From a virus: a DNA stretch of 64,000 bases. The position numbers were made by a program, and so were the translations under genes. Below are positions 51,778 to 59,265 of this stretch, one piece after another (within the stretch, counting starts at the first letter, position 1; every line of letters starts with the position of its first letter). Under the pieces are notes generated by a model. The model was not told the DNA's origin. It searched no databases and worked only from the letters and a program-made list of their open reading frames with translations. The DNA lies in IMG/VR virus record IMGVR_UViG_3300021185_001264, positions 1 to 64,000 of that record. One strand, written 5' to 3'.

Positions 51778-51900
51778 CTAAATTAAGAAATAGTAACCTA
51801 AAAACAACAATAATAGCCATATTAGTCCTTTGATAAGAAAGAAGGCAAAAACACCCCATGCAAGAACCTTAGGAGTAATTAATGCCTTCAATCTTTTCAT
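51778..51900 (-). CDS. 40-aa membrane protein next to the phosphate permease
   Basis: 40 residues: MKRLKALITPKVLAWG, then VFAFFLIKGLIWLLLLFLGY and a short tail. The basic N-terminus is followed by one or two hydrophobic helices. The ATG lies 1 nt after the permease stop (TAATATG), so it is coupled to it. It may be a small partner of the permease. No family recognised. Confidence 0.6.
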   Translation of the reverse strand: MKRLKALITPKVLAWGVFAFFLIKGLIWLLLLFLGYYFLI

Positions 51901-51901
51901 A

Positions 51902-52861
51902 TTATAATCCGTTTGGTATTAGTACGTAATGTATAGTCAGAACTATGGCAACTGAAGCACCTAGTCCAATCATCATCTTCTGAAAGTCTCTTGCCACTAA
52001 CGGGAATACAGATTTCATTTTCATCTTACCTGTAAAAGTTGCGATAGCGAGTTCACGACCAGCAAGCATACCTACGAAGACCCACGTAGTTGACATAGGA
52101 ATGTCGTTGAGTTCTTTGAAGAAATACAGGCATAACCAATAGAACAGGTCGATTAAAGTCGCACTACGGACATATCTTGTGTTATGCTTCTCTAGTACAA
52201 TCTGTTGTATCTTGCCACCACGCTCTCTGAACATGAAGAAAAGACCCACAACAAACACACATGATATTAGCATCATTAGATCAACTGGTACGACACGTGG
52301 TAGAAACACAGCAATATTAGCCATGTCATGCGACAGCCAAGTCCACCAGAGTCCACCTGTTGCGAACCACTGCGCTATTCGCCAATAGTTTTTGTTCTTC
52401 TCTTGCACTGGTTCTGCTTCATCAAGTGTACGTGATACAACGTACCACACACCGTATGCGAACAGAGCGGCAATACCATAACCCATGATGCTCTTCATCA
52501 ACATCTTTTCTAGCACAAAAGTACTCGCAAAAGCACTCAACACTAAAAAGGATGTTGATACTGGTACACCAAGTCTGGTAAGTAGTACGAGTATTCCTGG
52601 TGCGGCGGCATGATACCACTGAACTTCTTGCCAGGGAATCTTATTCAATCGACCATAGCTGATGTCTCCACCGTTTACAGTCCAACCATACCATAGTGTC
52701 GCTAGTAATACAGCACTTGCGGCTGCCCACATAGTCTTGTAATTGAATCGCTCATTGTTTGATGCCATCCAAGTGCCGAGCGTCTGCACTGAATCATTTG
52801 CAATCACCGCATAAGCGGCAAAAAGGAACCCAATAAGGCTCCAGGTAGTTAGTAGTTCCAT
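51902..52861 (-). CDS. PiT-family phosphate permease
   Basis: 319 residues, with about nine hydrophobic helices. PiT (PHO4) proteins have two inverted repeats with a GAND signature. Here the first is AVIANDSVQTLGTW (Asn22-Asp23) and the second WLSHDMANIAVFLPR (Asp179, Asn182). Each is followed by the P-x-S-T motif: GVPVSTSFLVLSAF and DIPMSTTWVFVGMLAGRELA. The family imports phosphate with protons or sodium at the inner membrane. At 319 residues it is shorter than most bacterial PiT (about 400-500). AAGGAG precedes the ATG. A host-derived auxiliary gene that could feed phosphate to phage DNA synthesis. Confidence 0.88.
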   Translation of the reverse strand: MELLTTWSLIGFLFAAYAVIANDSVQTLGTWMASNNERFNYKTMWAAASAVLLATLWYGWTVNGGDISYGRLNKIPWQEVQWYHAAAPGILVLLTRLGVPVSTSFLVLSAFASTFVLEKMLMKSIMGYGIAALFAYGVWYVVSRTLDEAEPVQEKNKNYWRIAQWFATGGLWWTWLSHDMANIAVFLPRVVPVDLMMLISCVFVVGLFFMFRERGGKIQQIVLEKHNTRYVRSATLIDLFYWLCLYFFKELNDIPMSTTWVFVGMLAGRELAIATFTGKMKMKSVFPLVARDFQKMMIGLGASVAIVLTIHYVLIPNGL

Positions 52862-52931
52862 TCACTTTCTCCTTGCTTGCAGTATTTACCACTGCGCTCA
52901 CAAAGTACAAGCGGAATTGCTCGCACATAAT

Positions 52932-53618
52932 TTATTTAATTTCTGGAAATAACGATTCTGATATGAATGCATCGACATCATCCGAATCAAGACCCAAACT
53001 TTTCATCACATTTGGGGTATGTGGATTCATCTTCTGATGCTCTGCATAATAGTTTTGCGATGCTTTGCCTAAATCACTGTCAGCGTATCCGTTATACTTA
53101 CCAATGTTTTTCTTGTAGTAACACAGACCTTCTTTGGCAACCTTACATATCTGATCGATCTCTGCTGGTTCTTTGACCATACCAGCGGCAATCATGCTAT
53201 CACTGAAGATTGCTTTTGCCCATGGCGGCAGTTCTCGTTCTCTTTTCCATTGTAATGGTTTGGCAATTGTTGCGAAGTGTTCCATCATAGGATGTTCTGA
53301 ATTAGACGTAGAAGAGAAATCATAAAATGCACCTGTCATCTTATTGGCACCTGCAATCACATCAAACCCGTATATTGGTCCGTCATTATGTGTATGAGGA
53401 AAGACACATACATGCATCATCCACAGCTTCTTCTCTTCACGCATATCGACCACATCAATGTGTGCCCTACGATAATTGTTATTTGACCATACTCTGTTTA
53501 CCCAACCAGGCTGATTGAATCTATCCATACCAGGCTCACGTATTTCAGTAGCATCTGATGATAGCTGTTCGATTAGATTGTTTTGAAGATCAATCAAACT
53601 ATTCCATATAATAGACAT
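52932..53618 (-). CDS. Ferredoxin-dependent bilin reductase (PcyA/PcyX-like)
   Basis: 228 residues. The family core is clear: WSNNNYRRAHIDVVDMREEK, LWMMHVCVFPHTHNDGPIYG, FDVIAGANKMTGAFYDFSS. His69 and Asp86 are 17 residues apart, the same spacing as the catalytic His88/Asp105 of PcyA, and the remembered phage enzyme PebS lacks that His. It therefore belongs nearer the PcyA/PcyX side, where viral PcyX enzymes turn biliverdin into a reduced bilin. Electrons would come from host ferredoxin. The start overlaps the stop of the small membrane gene (TAATG); heme oxygenase lies one gene upstream. Confidence 0.88.
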   Translation of the reverse strand: MSIIWNSLIDLQNNLIEQLSSDATEIREPGMDRFNQPGWVNRVWSNNNYRRAHIDVVDMREEKKLWMMHVCVFPHTHNDGPIYGFDVIAGANKMTGAFYDFSSTSNSEHPMMEHFATIAKPLQWKRERELPPWAKAIFSDSMIAAGMVKEPAEIDQICKVAKEGLCYYKKNIGKYNGYADSDLGKASQNYYAEHQKMNPHTPNVMKSLGLDSDDVDAFISESLFPEIK

Positions 53619-53764
53619 TACAGCACCGTTGCTCCGACTACTGTCGTAACTATTATTAAGACGTATAAACCATACATCATTATACTTAATTTTTCAAGTC
53701 TTTTCTGTCTCTCTCCAAAAGCAACCATCAATCTTTCGAATGATTCATCCAATTCGCTCTTCAT
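53618..53764 (-). CDS. 48-aa one-helix membrane protein inside the bilin operon
   Basis: 48 residues from the ATG at 53764, which has GAGGAG seven nt upstream; a longer in-frame start at 53833 has no such site and overlaps heme oxygenase more. The N-terminal half is a charged helix (MKSELDESFERLMVAFGERQ), and the C-terminal half one membrane helix (MMYGLYVLIIVTTVVGATVL). It overlaps the heme oxygenase end by 20 nt and the reductase start by one base pair of codons (TAATG). No family recognised; it could tether or regulate the bilin enzymes. Confidence 0.7.
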   Translation of the reverse strand: MKSELDESFERLMVAFGERQKRLEKLSIMMYGLYVLIIVTTVVGATVL

Positions 53765-54302
53765 GCAATAACTCCTCAAATAGTCTAATCGCAAATGCAA
53801 AGCATTTATTTGCTTCATCTGCCATATTATCATTCAACAACAGTCGAACATTCTGCTTCATCTCTTCTTTGTTTTCAAACTGATACATGGTACCACTACC
53901 AGGAACACGTTTTGCAATGATAGCACCACCGTACATATCTCCAAAGTGTCTTACATATAAGTGCGAGATGATTCCGTCTACGTCTTCGTTCATTAAAAGG
54001 TTTTCAATGTGTCCGACATATTCTTGGGTTGACTTGCATATGAGTTCGCTATAGGTAAATCCGTAGATTTCCTCAAGTTCATGCATGTCATCTATGATCT
54101 TTTTTGCCCTAAAAATTGACCTGAACTCTTCTGGAAATGCGAGTTCACGCAACGCTGATTCGAGAACAACGTAGTTCTGGGACTGATTGATTAAGTATCT
54201 GTAATATAGAAAGGGATCAATATTACCACTGAGTAATATCTTGGCAAAATCTTTACGTTCTGCTGATCTATGGTTTTCTGCCGTTAGCTGTTTTAAATTC
54301 AA
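53745..54302 (-). CDS. Heme oxygenase
   Basis: 185 residues. The N-terminal LTAENHRSAER contains the proximal heme ligand His11, and the distal helix reads HLYVRHFGDMYGGAIIAKRV with the G-D-x-x-G-G motif (121-126). The enzyme opens heme to biliverdin, iron and CO, giving the substrate of the reductase two genes downstream. The start is TTG at 54302 with GGAG seven nt upstream; an in-frame stop two codons earlier rules out a longer form. The leader carries a 9-bp inverted repeat. Confidence 0.9.
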   Translation of the reverse strand: MNLKQLTAENHRSAERKDFAKILLSGNIDPFLYYRYLINQSQNYVVLESALRELAFPEEFRSIFRAKKIIDDMHELEEIYGFTYSELICKSTQEYVGHIENLLMNEDVDGIISHLYVRHFGDMYGGAIIAKRVPGSGTMYQFENKEEMKQNVRLLLNDNMADEANKCFAFAIRLFEELLHEERIG

Positions 54303-54321
54303 TTTTCATCTCCAATTCAAA

Positions 54322-54345
54322 ATATGTACATTGTTCTGTACATAT
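54322..54345. promoter_or_regulatory. 9-bp inverted repeat in the heme oxygenase leader
   Basis: ATATGTACA, 6-nt spacer, TGTACATAT: a perfect inverted repeat between the kinase stop and the heme oxygenase ribosome site. It can form a hairpin in the leader RNA or be a dimeric operator. No T-run follows, so it is not a terminator. Confidence 0.55.
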
Positions 54346-54356
54346 CATATATCTCA

Positions 54357-54364
54357 TATTTATC
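54357..54364 (-). promoter_or_regulatory. Late-like box GATAAATA ahead of heme oxygenase
   Basis: Minus-strand GATAAATA (one mismatch), overlapping the kinase stop codon, 55 nt before the TTG start. It could drive the bilin operon late. Confidence 0.35.
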
Positions 54365-55058
54365 TAGTCTTTTTAGCCTTCTCAGATTTAATCCATCTCT
54401 TGGCTACAGCATTATCTGGTTCTGCATTCACAAACTTGGTGATCTCTCTATAGGCACGGGTAGTTTCTTTTTGATAGTCTTTGCCTTCAGAGTTATCTAC
54501 AACAGTAAACTTTTGCTTTCCGAACATAGTCTGAAAAGAACCAATATTCTTTTGAACTGTAGTCCAGTACTTTTCTACTTCATCAGCAGGCAGTGTTCTT
54601 GCTCTCGCTTTGTTACGTGCTTGTGCTGTGGCTAAGTCAGTGTTAACGAAAATCATTGCAACATCGTAACCTAGCTTTTTGAGTTCTTTTGCTTGGTTTG
54701 TCAGCTTTGCTGTGTCTTTACCTGTACCATCGATACATAGACCTAAACGACCTTTTATGTACATCGCTTGCTTAGTCGCTGTCAGCTTCTTGGCTTTGCC
54801 TCGTAACTCTTGACCTTTAACGGAGAAGATGTTATCCGGATCCATTTCCATACCAGCTTTCTTCATAGCTGATTCAAATGCATCGTCTGAGTTCACAACC
54901 TTAAATCCAAGTGCTGGAAGTCCAGTTTTGCCTACAATGAATGATTTGCCAGAGCCAGGTCCACCGGCTAAGAATACTGCTTTGAAGATTGCAGGATCAT
55001 TAACGCCTTCTTCGATTTGTTTTAGTTCTTCTTTAAGATAGTTTTCAAACGATAACAC
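54360..55058 (-). CDS. P-loop kinase / zeta-toxin-like protein
   Basis: 232 residues. The Walker A motif is at about residues 30-39 (LAGGPGSGKS), followed by VVNSDDAFESAMKKAGMEMD and a Walker B-like LGLCIDGTGKD, then NKARARTLPADEVEKYW with the arginine-rich lid of polynucleotide-kinase or zeta-toxin-type enzymes. Such genes are frequent in marine T4-like phages, usually of unknown substrate. The start is GTG at 55058 with AAGGA before it. It could phosphorylate nucleic acid or a small molecule in the cytoplasm. Confidence 0.8.
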   Translation of the reverse strand: MLSFENYLKEELKQIEEGVNDPAIFKAVFLAGGPGSGKSFIVGKTGLPALGFKVVNSDDAFESAMKKAGMEMDPDNIFSVKGQELRGKAKKLTATKQAMYIKGRLGLCIDGTGKDTAKLTNQAKELKKLGYDVAMIFVNTDLATAQARNKARARTLPADEVEKYWTTVQKNIGSFQTMFGKQKFTVVDNSEGKDYQKETTRAYREITKFVNAEPDNAVAKRWIKSEKAKKTR

Positions 55059-55090
55059 TTTACGGTTCCTTATGAATATGTCTAATAATC

Positions 55091-55648
55091 TTATTTATAA
55101 AAAATGTGAGACTCAATTCTGCTAGTTTTACTATATGCTTTAGACCAATAAGGATTAACATATGATGCATGATACATCGTGGCGCCGTCCGTAATGTCTC
55201 GTTCAATGCCATAGTTTTTCATTACCCACTCAGCGTTATACATCGCTTCTTTAAATTTTACTTTATCGTGAGGAGTATCGTTCTTACCGTCACAGTACCA
55301 AGAGAATTGGCACTTATTACGAATAGGATTACCTCTGCTGTTTAAGTGAGACTGATACACTACATCACATATCGTATCTGGATACTTTTCGCTGTAGACA
55401 CGATTCATTGTAACCATGCCTACTGCTTCTTGTCCTAGAGTAGAATCACTTCTTGCTTCATGGTAGATATTAAGAGCCATACATTGTAACTGCTCCTGAT
55501 ACTGTAGGTCTGCAATCTCTGCTTCTATTACTGCATTACGTTCAATGGCAGCCTGTTCTTGTGCTTTAAGTTCTTCGACAGTTAATATCGTAACAGCCAC
55601 TATGGTTATTAAGGATAACGATCCTGTAAGAATACTCGATAGTTTCAT
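55091..55648 (-). CDS. SleB/CwlJ-type cell wall hydrolase, probable endolysin
   Basis: 185 residues. The N-terminal ~27 residues are a hydrophobic signal or anchor (LTGSLSLITIVAVTILTVEE), followed by a short helix and the Hydrolase_2 domain: MALNIYHEARSDSTLGQEAV with catalytic Glu64, MNRVYSEKYPDTICDVVYQS, CQFSWYCDGKNDTPHDK and the C-terminal TDGATMYHASYVNPYW. The family cuts peptidoglycan glycan strands. The uncut N-terminal segment suggests export and membrane anchoring before lysis (signal-arrest-release type). It has its own sigma70-like promoter. Confidence 0.88.
   Translation of the reverse strand: MKLSSILTGSLSLITIVAVTILTVEELKAQEQAAIERNAVIEAEIADLQYQEQLQCMALNIYHEARSDSTLGQEAVGMVTMNRVYSEKYPDTICDVVYQSHLNSRGNPIRNKCQFSWYCDGKNDTPHDKVKFKEAMYNAEWVMKNYGIERDITDGATMYHASYVNPYWSKAYSKTSRIESHIFYK
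55092..55099 (-). promoter_or_regulatory. Late promoter box ahead of the P-loop kinase
   Basis: Minus-strand exact TATAAATA overlapping the endolysin stop codon, 33 nt before the kinase GTG. Confidence 0.6.
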
Positions 55649-55693
55649 AAACTTGCCTCATACTTCTAAGTGTTTTATCAATCTTATAAAGTC

Positions 55694-55721
55694 ATTATAC
55701 ACCATTAAAAGTATATGTCAA
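55694..55721 (-). promoter_or_regulatory. Sigma70-like promoter of the endolysin (TTGACA-16-TATAAT)
   Basis: Minus strand TTGACA (55721-55716), 16-nt spacer, TATAAT (55699-55694), about 45 nt before the ATG at 55648. This is a host-type rather than a late promoter, which is unexpected for a lysis gene. Confidence 0.78.
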
Positions 55722-55744
55722 GTCTTTTCTCACTCAATTCTGCT

Positions 55745-57796
55745 TTATTTAGTCGTTGGGCGATACACTCCATCCCAATCTTTAGGCAGTTCTCTAGTCT
55801 TCATCTCTTTGCATCGATCAATCCATACGTCATAATATCCGTCCATAGTGCCTAAAAAGCACCCCTTTAAGTCATCACAGAACTTGATTGCCATGTCAAA
55901 TTTCTGCATTCGATATAAATCTAGCATCTTTATGTGCTGTTTAGTTTCAAATACATATGCAGAGTTTTCATTCCACCAAGAGTGTTCTCCTAGAACAGTG
56001 AAAATTCGTACACCTTCGTTCTTGCCCTTTACAGCAATACAGTCTAGTTCAAGTGTGGCAAATACATCATCGATCTCTTTTGCCGTCTCTTCTCCAATAA
56101 TAGTTTTCACGCCATATCCTTTCGTTTGTCCTTCGAGTCTGGCTGCCAAATTCACTGCATCTCCTAACACAGAGTAGTCGAACCTTTGCTCAGACCCCAT
56201 ATTACCAACAACGACTGCGCCGCTATTGATTCCTACGCCTATATTTATTGGTAACAAACCGTCACTCTCTAACTCAGCATTTAGGACTTCTAATGCTTCG
56301 TACATTTGTACGGACGTCAAACACGCTTTTCTTTCTTGCTCTTCTACATCAAGAGGAGCATTCCAGAAAGCCATAATACAATCGCCCATATACTTGTCAA
56401 TAGTACCCTCATTCTCCATAATGATATTAGTCATAGGAGTTAAGAATCTATTCACAAGTTCTGTCAGACCCTGTGGATCCGTCTTATATTGCTCTGAGAT
56501 GGGTGTAAATCCACGTATATCACAGAACAAAAATGTCATATGTTTAGTCTCTCCACCGAGTTGCAGTAACTCAGGATTCTTTTGTAGTTTTTCTACCATA
56601 GGTGCTGATAGATATGTGCCAAACTGTTTCTTAATTCGCATCTTGGCGAAGTACTCTTGCCCGTATTTGACTCCATACACGTGAGCAAACACTAGTATAG
56701 CCATCGCACCTTGCATCATTATGATATATAATTCTGCATAATTGTTGAACCAGTATATAGGAAAGTATATCGATGATCCGATCAGCAATAGCGGTGGTAC
56801 CCAACCAAATCTCACATAACTCAATCCAACTATTAGTATACCTAATCCTAGAATAGTTGCAAGTTTAGCAAAATCAGCAAGAGGTGGAGTTACGATGTTG
56901 TATTGGTTTTTGACTGAGGTAAATGCTCTTGCAGTTACATCATGTCCATATGCGGCACCTGATGCTGTCGGCACTGGGTTAGATATTCCGTCTGCTGTTA
57001 CACCCACGAATACTGTTGCACCTTTTAAATCGTCAAACTCTGTAGTTAGATCGTATCGTTTAAAGTCATAGTTTGGATTTATCCATATACGGCTTATTGG
57101 ATCTGTATTGATTGTAGGAAATCCTTTGACACGAACTGCCTGTACTCCAAACTCATTGCTCTTAACCTGAAACGTATTTGACCCAGTGTATGCCTTGAAT
57201 ATCTCTAAGATGATTGATGGGTAGAGTTTATCTTGTACGCCAGCAATCATAGGTAATCTTCGAACTACTCCGTCAATCTCAGGCAATGTGTTTGCAATGC
57301 CTATGCCAGTAGCGGCATTTTCATACTTCTCTAAGTTTGCGGCTATGCCAGGATAATTGTAAATATAATCCAAAGCATCACCACCAACCTGTACAATAGC
57401 TGTACTGTATGCGGATCTATTCTGAGCCTTATTGCTAGGGAAGTGAGAAAGAATGACTCCGTTCGGAAGCATGAGCGTGAAGCCTTCGTCTTCACCTGTT
57501 CGATCTTCTTCTGGAAATGATAGATTAAATACGATAACACCTGCATTCGCTTGACGCAATCTGAGGATTAAATCCCCATAAATGTTTCTTGGTAGTGGGT
57601 ATTGTCCATGTACTTCTAAAGTCTTCTCCGAGATGTCTACGAGAACGACATCCTCAATGAATTGCTTTTCCTTTACGATCAACTGGTCACTGATTCTCAG
57701 ATCAATGCTCTGAAGCAGTGTAGGATTTAATATTGTTAGCCACGTTAGAGTTAACGTAGTGATGATAGCGAATAATGGCGAAAGCAGTATTTTCAT
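55745..57796 (-). CDS. CHASE2-transmembrane-class III nucleotide cyclase
   Basis: 683 residues. N-terminal anchor helix (8-28), CHASE2 sensor in the periplasm (about 30-305: VVLVDISEKTLEVHGQYPLP, VIVFNLSFPEEDR, GATVFVGVTADGISNPVPT), then three membrane helices (about 307-375) and a cytoplasmic cyclase domain (about 415-600). Catalytic residues are visible: metal Asp426 (LFCDIRGFT) and Asp472 (KYMGDCIMAFWNAP), base-recognition Lys468 and Asp546 (SVLGDAVNLAARLE), and Asn549/Arg553. Lys and Asp at the base sites point to ATP, so cAMP is the likely product. It appears intact. GAGAGG precedes the ATG. It follows the curli/FecR genes in the same direction. Confidence 0.9.
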   Translation of the reverse strand: MKILLSPLFAIITTLTLTWLTILNPTLLQSIDLRISDQLIVKEKQFIEDVVLVDISEKTLEVHGQYPLPRNIYGDLILRLRQANAGVIVFNLSFPEEDRTGEDEGFTLMLPNGVILSHFPSNKAQNRSAYSTAIVQVGGDALDYIYNYPGIAANLEKYENAATGIGIANTLPEIDGVVRRLPMIAGVQDKLYPSIILEIFKAYTGSNTFQVKSNEFGVQAVRVKGFPTINTDPISRIWINPNYDFKRYDLTTEFDDLKGATVFVGVTADGISNPVPTASGAAYGHDVTARAFTSVKNQYNIVTPPLADFAKLATILGLGILIVGLSYVRFGWVPPLLLIGSSIYFPIYWFNNYAELYIIMMQGAMAILVFAHVYGVKYGQEYFAKMRIKKQFGTYLSAPMVEKLQKNPELLQLGGETKHMTFLFCDIRGFTPISEQYKTDPQGLTELVNRFLTPMTNIIMENEGTIDKYMGDCIMAFWNAPLDVEEQERKACLTSVQMYEALEVLNAELESDGLLPINIGVGINSGAVVVGNMGSEQRFDYSVLGDAVNLAARLEGQTKGYGVKTIIGEETAKEIDDVFATLELDCIAVKGKNEGVRIFTVLGEHSWWNENSAYVFETKQHIKMLDLYRMQKFDMAIKFCDDLKGCFLGTMDGYYDVWIDRCKEMKTRELPKDWDGVYRPTTK

Positions 57797-57821
57797 CTTG
57801 AACCTCTCAAGTCGTTACATA

Positions 57822-57986
57822 CTATTTATCAATCTTTACACGAGGTCTCCAGTGTGGATTTTCGACATATTCTAGCTTTTTCGTTGGTCTGTACATGAAC
57901 TCTCCATTGTCCATTTTTAGCTTCTCGACCTTTCCAGTGTTTACCCACTTTGATGTCCAACAGACTACAGGAGATTTCTTAGTCAT
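57822..57986 (-). CDS. 54-aa hypothetical protein between curlin fusion and cyclase
   Basis: 54 residues, basic, Trp- and Lys-rich (MTKKSPVVCWTSKWVNTGKV, then EKLKMDNGEFMYRPTKKL). The ATG at 57986 overlaps the end of the curlin-fusion gene by 8 nt, and the stop is 25 nt before the cyclase ATG. No signal peptide, so cytoplasmic. Function unknown; too short for common ORF cut-offs. Confidence 0.65.
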   Translation of the reverse strand: MTKKSPVVCWTSKWVNTGKVEKLKMDNGEFMYRPTKKLEYVENPHWRPRVKIDK

Positions 57987-59265
57987 TTTGATATATCGTT
58001 AAGTTGCAACCACCGGTGGCATTACATGTACCATTCACGCCAGAACCGTCTGTCATGGTATGTGGTAAAGTGTATGTTTTATTAGATGCTCCTGCTTGAT
58101 TTAGTTCGAAGTTCCAAGGCTCTGATCCATCTAGTGCAATTGTGGCTTCGTGGTCTCCACTTCCAGACTGAACCACATCAACCTCATGACTGTCTCCCTC
58201 GACATCTAAGTCTAAGTAATGACTGCCTGAACCAGTCTGACTGACTAGTACATCGTTTAAATCTCCATCAATACGTACAAACGCTCCTTTGTCTCCACTG
58301 CCTTTTTGTATAAGATCAAATTCATTGCTGTCACCTAGAATAGCGATTTCGGTATACCCATGAGCGCCTAGATCCATGTCTTGATCAATGTCGATAGCGT
58401 TGGTATTCCCTAGTATCGATAGTAATACGTAACTGGGACCACCTGCTTGCTCTATGAATATGTCATTACTAGAACCGTCAATGTCCATTTCAATAGTGTT
58501 TCCTTGTCCGTTGTCTGCCAGTACTTGAGCGGCGGCCACTCTCGTTGCTTGTGCTGTTGTTAGTCCTGAAGATCCATATACTGGAGTAGGAGCAGAAGTT
58601 GTAGTAGATGATGCTAAGAAATTTCCCATGTTATCTGCGTAAGTGTGTGTTGACGTTAACTGTCCGTATCCAAACGTCACAATTACCATTCCATCTCCAT
58701 AATCCCATACGTACCAACTATACCAAGTTGACGTTGAACTATTTGCGGCCATTCCTTCACCACCGCTTGCTGTGAATAGGTAATCTGGACCTGGCAGAAC
58801 GTTTTCACTTGAGGTGCTTGACGCATAATCTCCAATTGCCACTGAGCCGTAGCAATTATTACATCCGTTTGATAGAGATATGCTTCCCACGCTCATCACG
58901 TTTTCTATAAGAGATTCGATATTACCGATTCTATTCGTTGCACCATTAGGTGCCGCAATGATTAGTGTTCCACCACCGTCAACATAGCTGTCGTATACGT
59001 TTCTACAGTTACTACCACAGTTTGACGTACCTGCTATATCAATAACCATGTCCATATTACTCACATCGTTTGAACTCACCGATGTCGTATTACTGCCTGA
59101 TACAGTCCAGCCTGCATCCTCTAATATACTTTTTAGGTTAGCGTAATGTGCGCTGGTAGCATTGGTATAATATATAAACACACTATCTGCATAAGCATTT
59201 GTTGGAATGAATAGTAGTAATATGAGTGCTAAACTACTGAGACTGCGTAATATTGATGATAACAT
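57979..59265 (-). CDS. Exported protein: Rossmann-like domain fused to curlin-type repeats
   Basis: 428 residues from the ATG at 59265 (GGAGG five nt upstream); a GTG two codons earlier would overlap that site. Signal peptide to about residue 26 (ALILLLFIPTNAYA). Residues ~28-220 resemble a class I glutamine amidotransferase-like/ThuA fold without catalytic residues (VFIYYTNATSAHYANLKSIL, MDMVIDIAG, YVDGGGTLIIAAPNG, DGMVIVTFGYGQ). Residues ~245-425 contain five to six curlin-like repeats (G-x-x-N-x-x-x-x-x-Q): SSNDIFIEQAG, NTNAIDIDQD, DSNEFDLIQKGSG, DLNDVLVSQTGSG, DSHEVDVVQSGSG and WNFELNQAGASN. The start overlaps the FecR gene by 32 nt. A nucleator or cell-anchored curli subunit is a reasonable guess. 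Confidence 0.8.
   Translation of the reverse strand: MLSSILRSLSSLALILLLFIPTNAYADSVFIYYTNATSAHYANLKSILEDAGWTVSGSNTTSVSSNDVSNMDMVIDIAGTSNCGSNCRNVYDSYVDGGGTLIIAAPNGATNRIGNIESLIENVMSVGSISLSNGCNNCYGSVAIGDYASSTSSENVLPGPDYLFTASGGEGMAANSSTSTWYSWYVWDYGDGMVIVTFGYGQLTSTHTYADNMGNFLASSTTTSAPTPVYGSSGLTTAQATRVAAAQVLADNGQGNTIEMDIDGSSNDIFIEQAGGPSYVLLSILGNTNAIDIDQDMDLGAHGYTEIAILGDSNEFDLIQKGSGDKGAFVRIDGDLNDVLVSQTGSGSHYLDLDVEGDSHEVDVVQSGSGDHEATIALDGSEPWNFELNQAGASNKTYTLPHTMTDGSGVNGTCNATGGCNLTIYQND

Noticed and set aside
51404-51833. Three rightward open frames of 83-99 codons over the tmRNA region
   Set aside because: The same DNA folds as a complete permuted tmRNA on the other strand; the frames overlap one another and have no protein signature.
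53765-53833. Longer start for the small membrane protein in the bilin operon
   Set aside because: No ribosome site; GAGGAG lies before the ATG at 53764 instead.
57823-57830. GATAAATA ahead of the cyclase as a late promoter
   Set aside because: It is the last codons of the 54-aa gene (Asp-Lys-stop) with one mismatch, so it may be chance; not listed as a feature.
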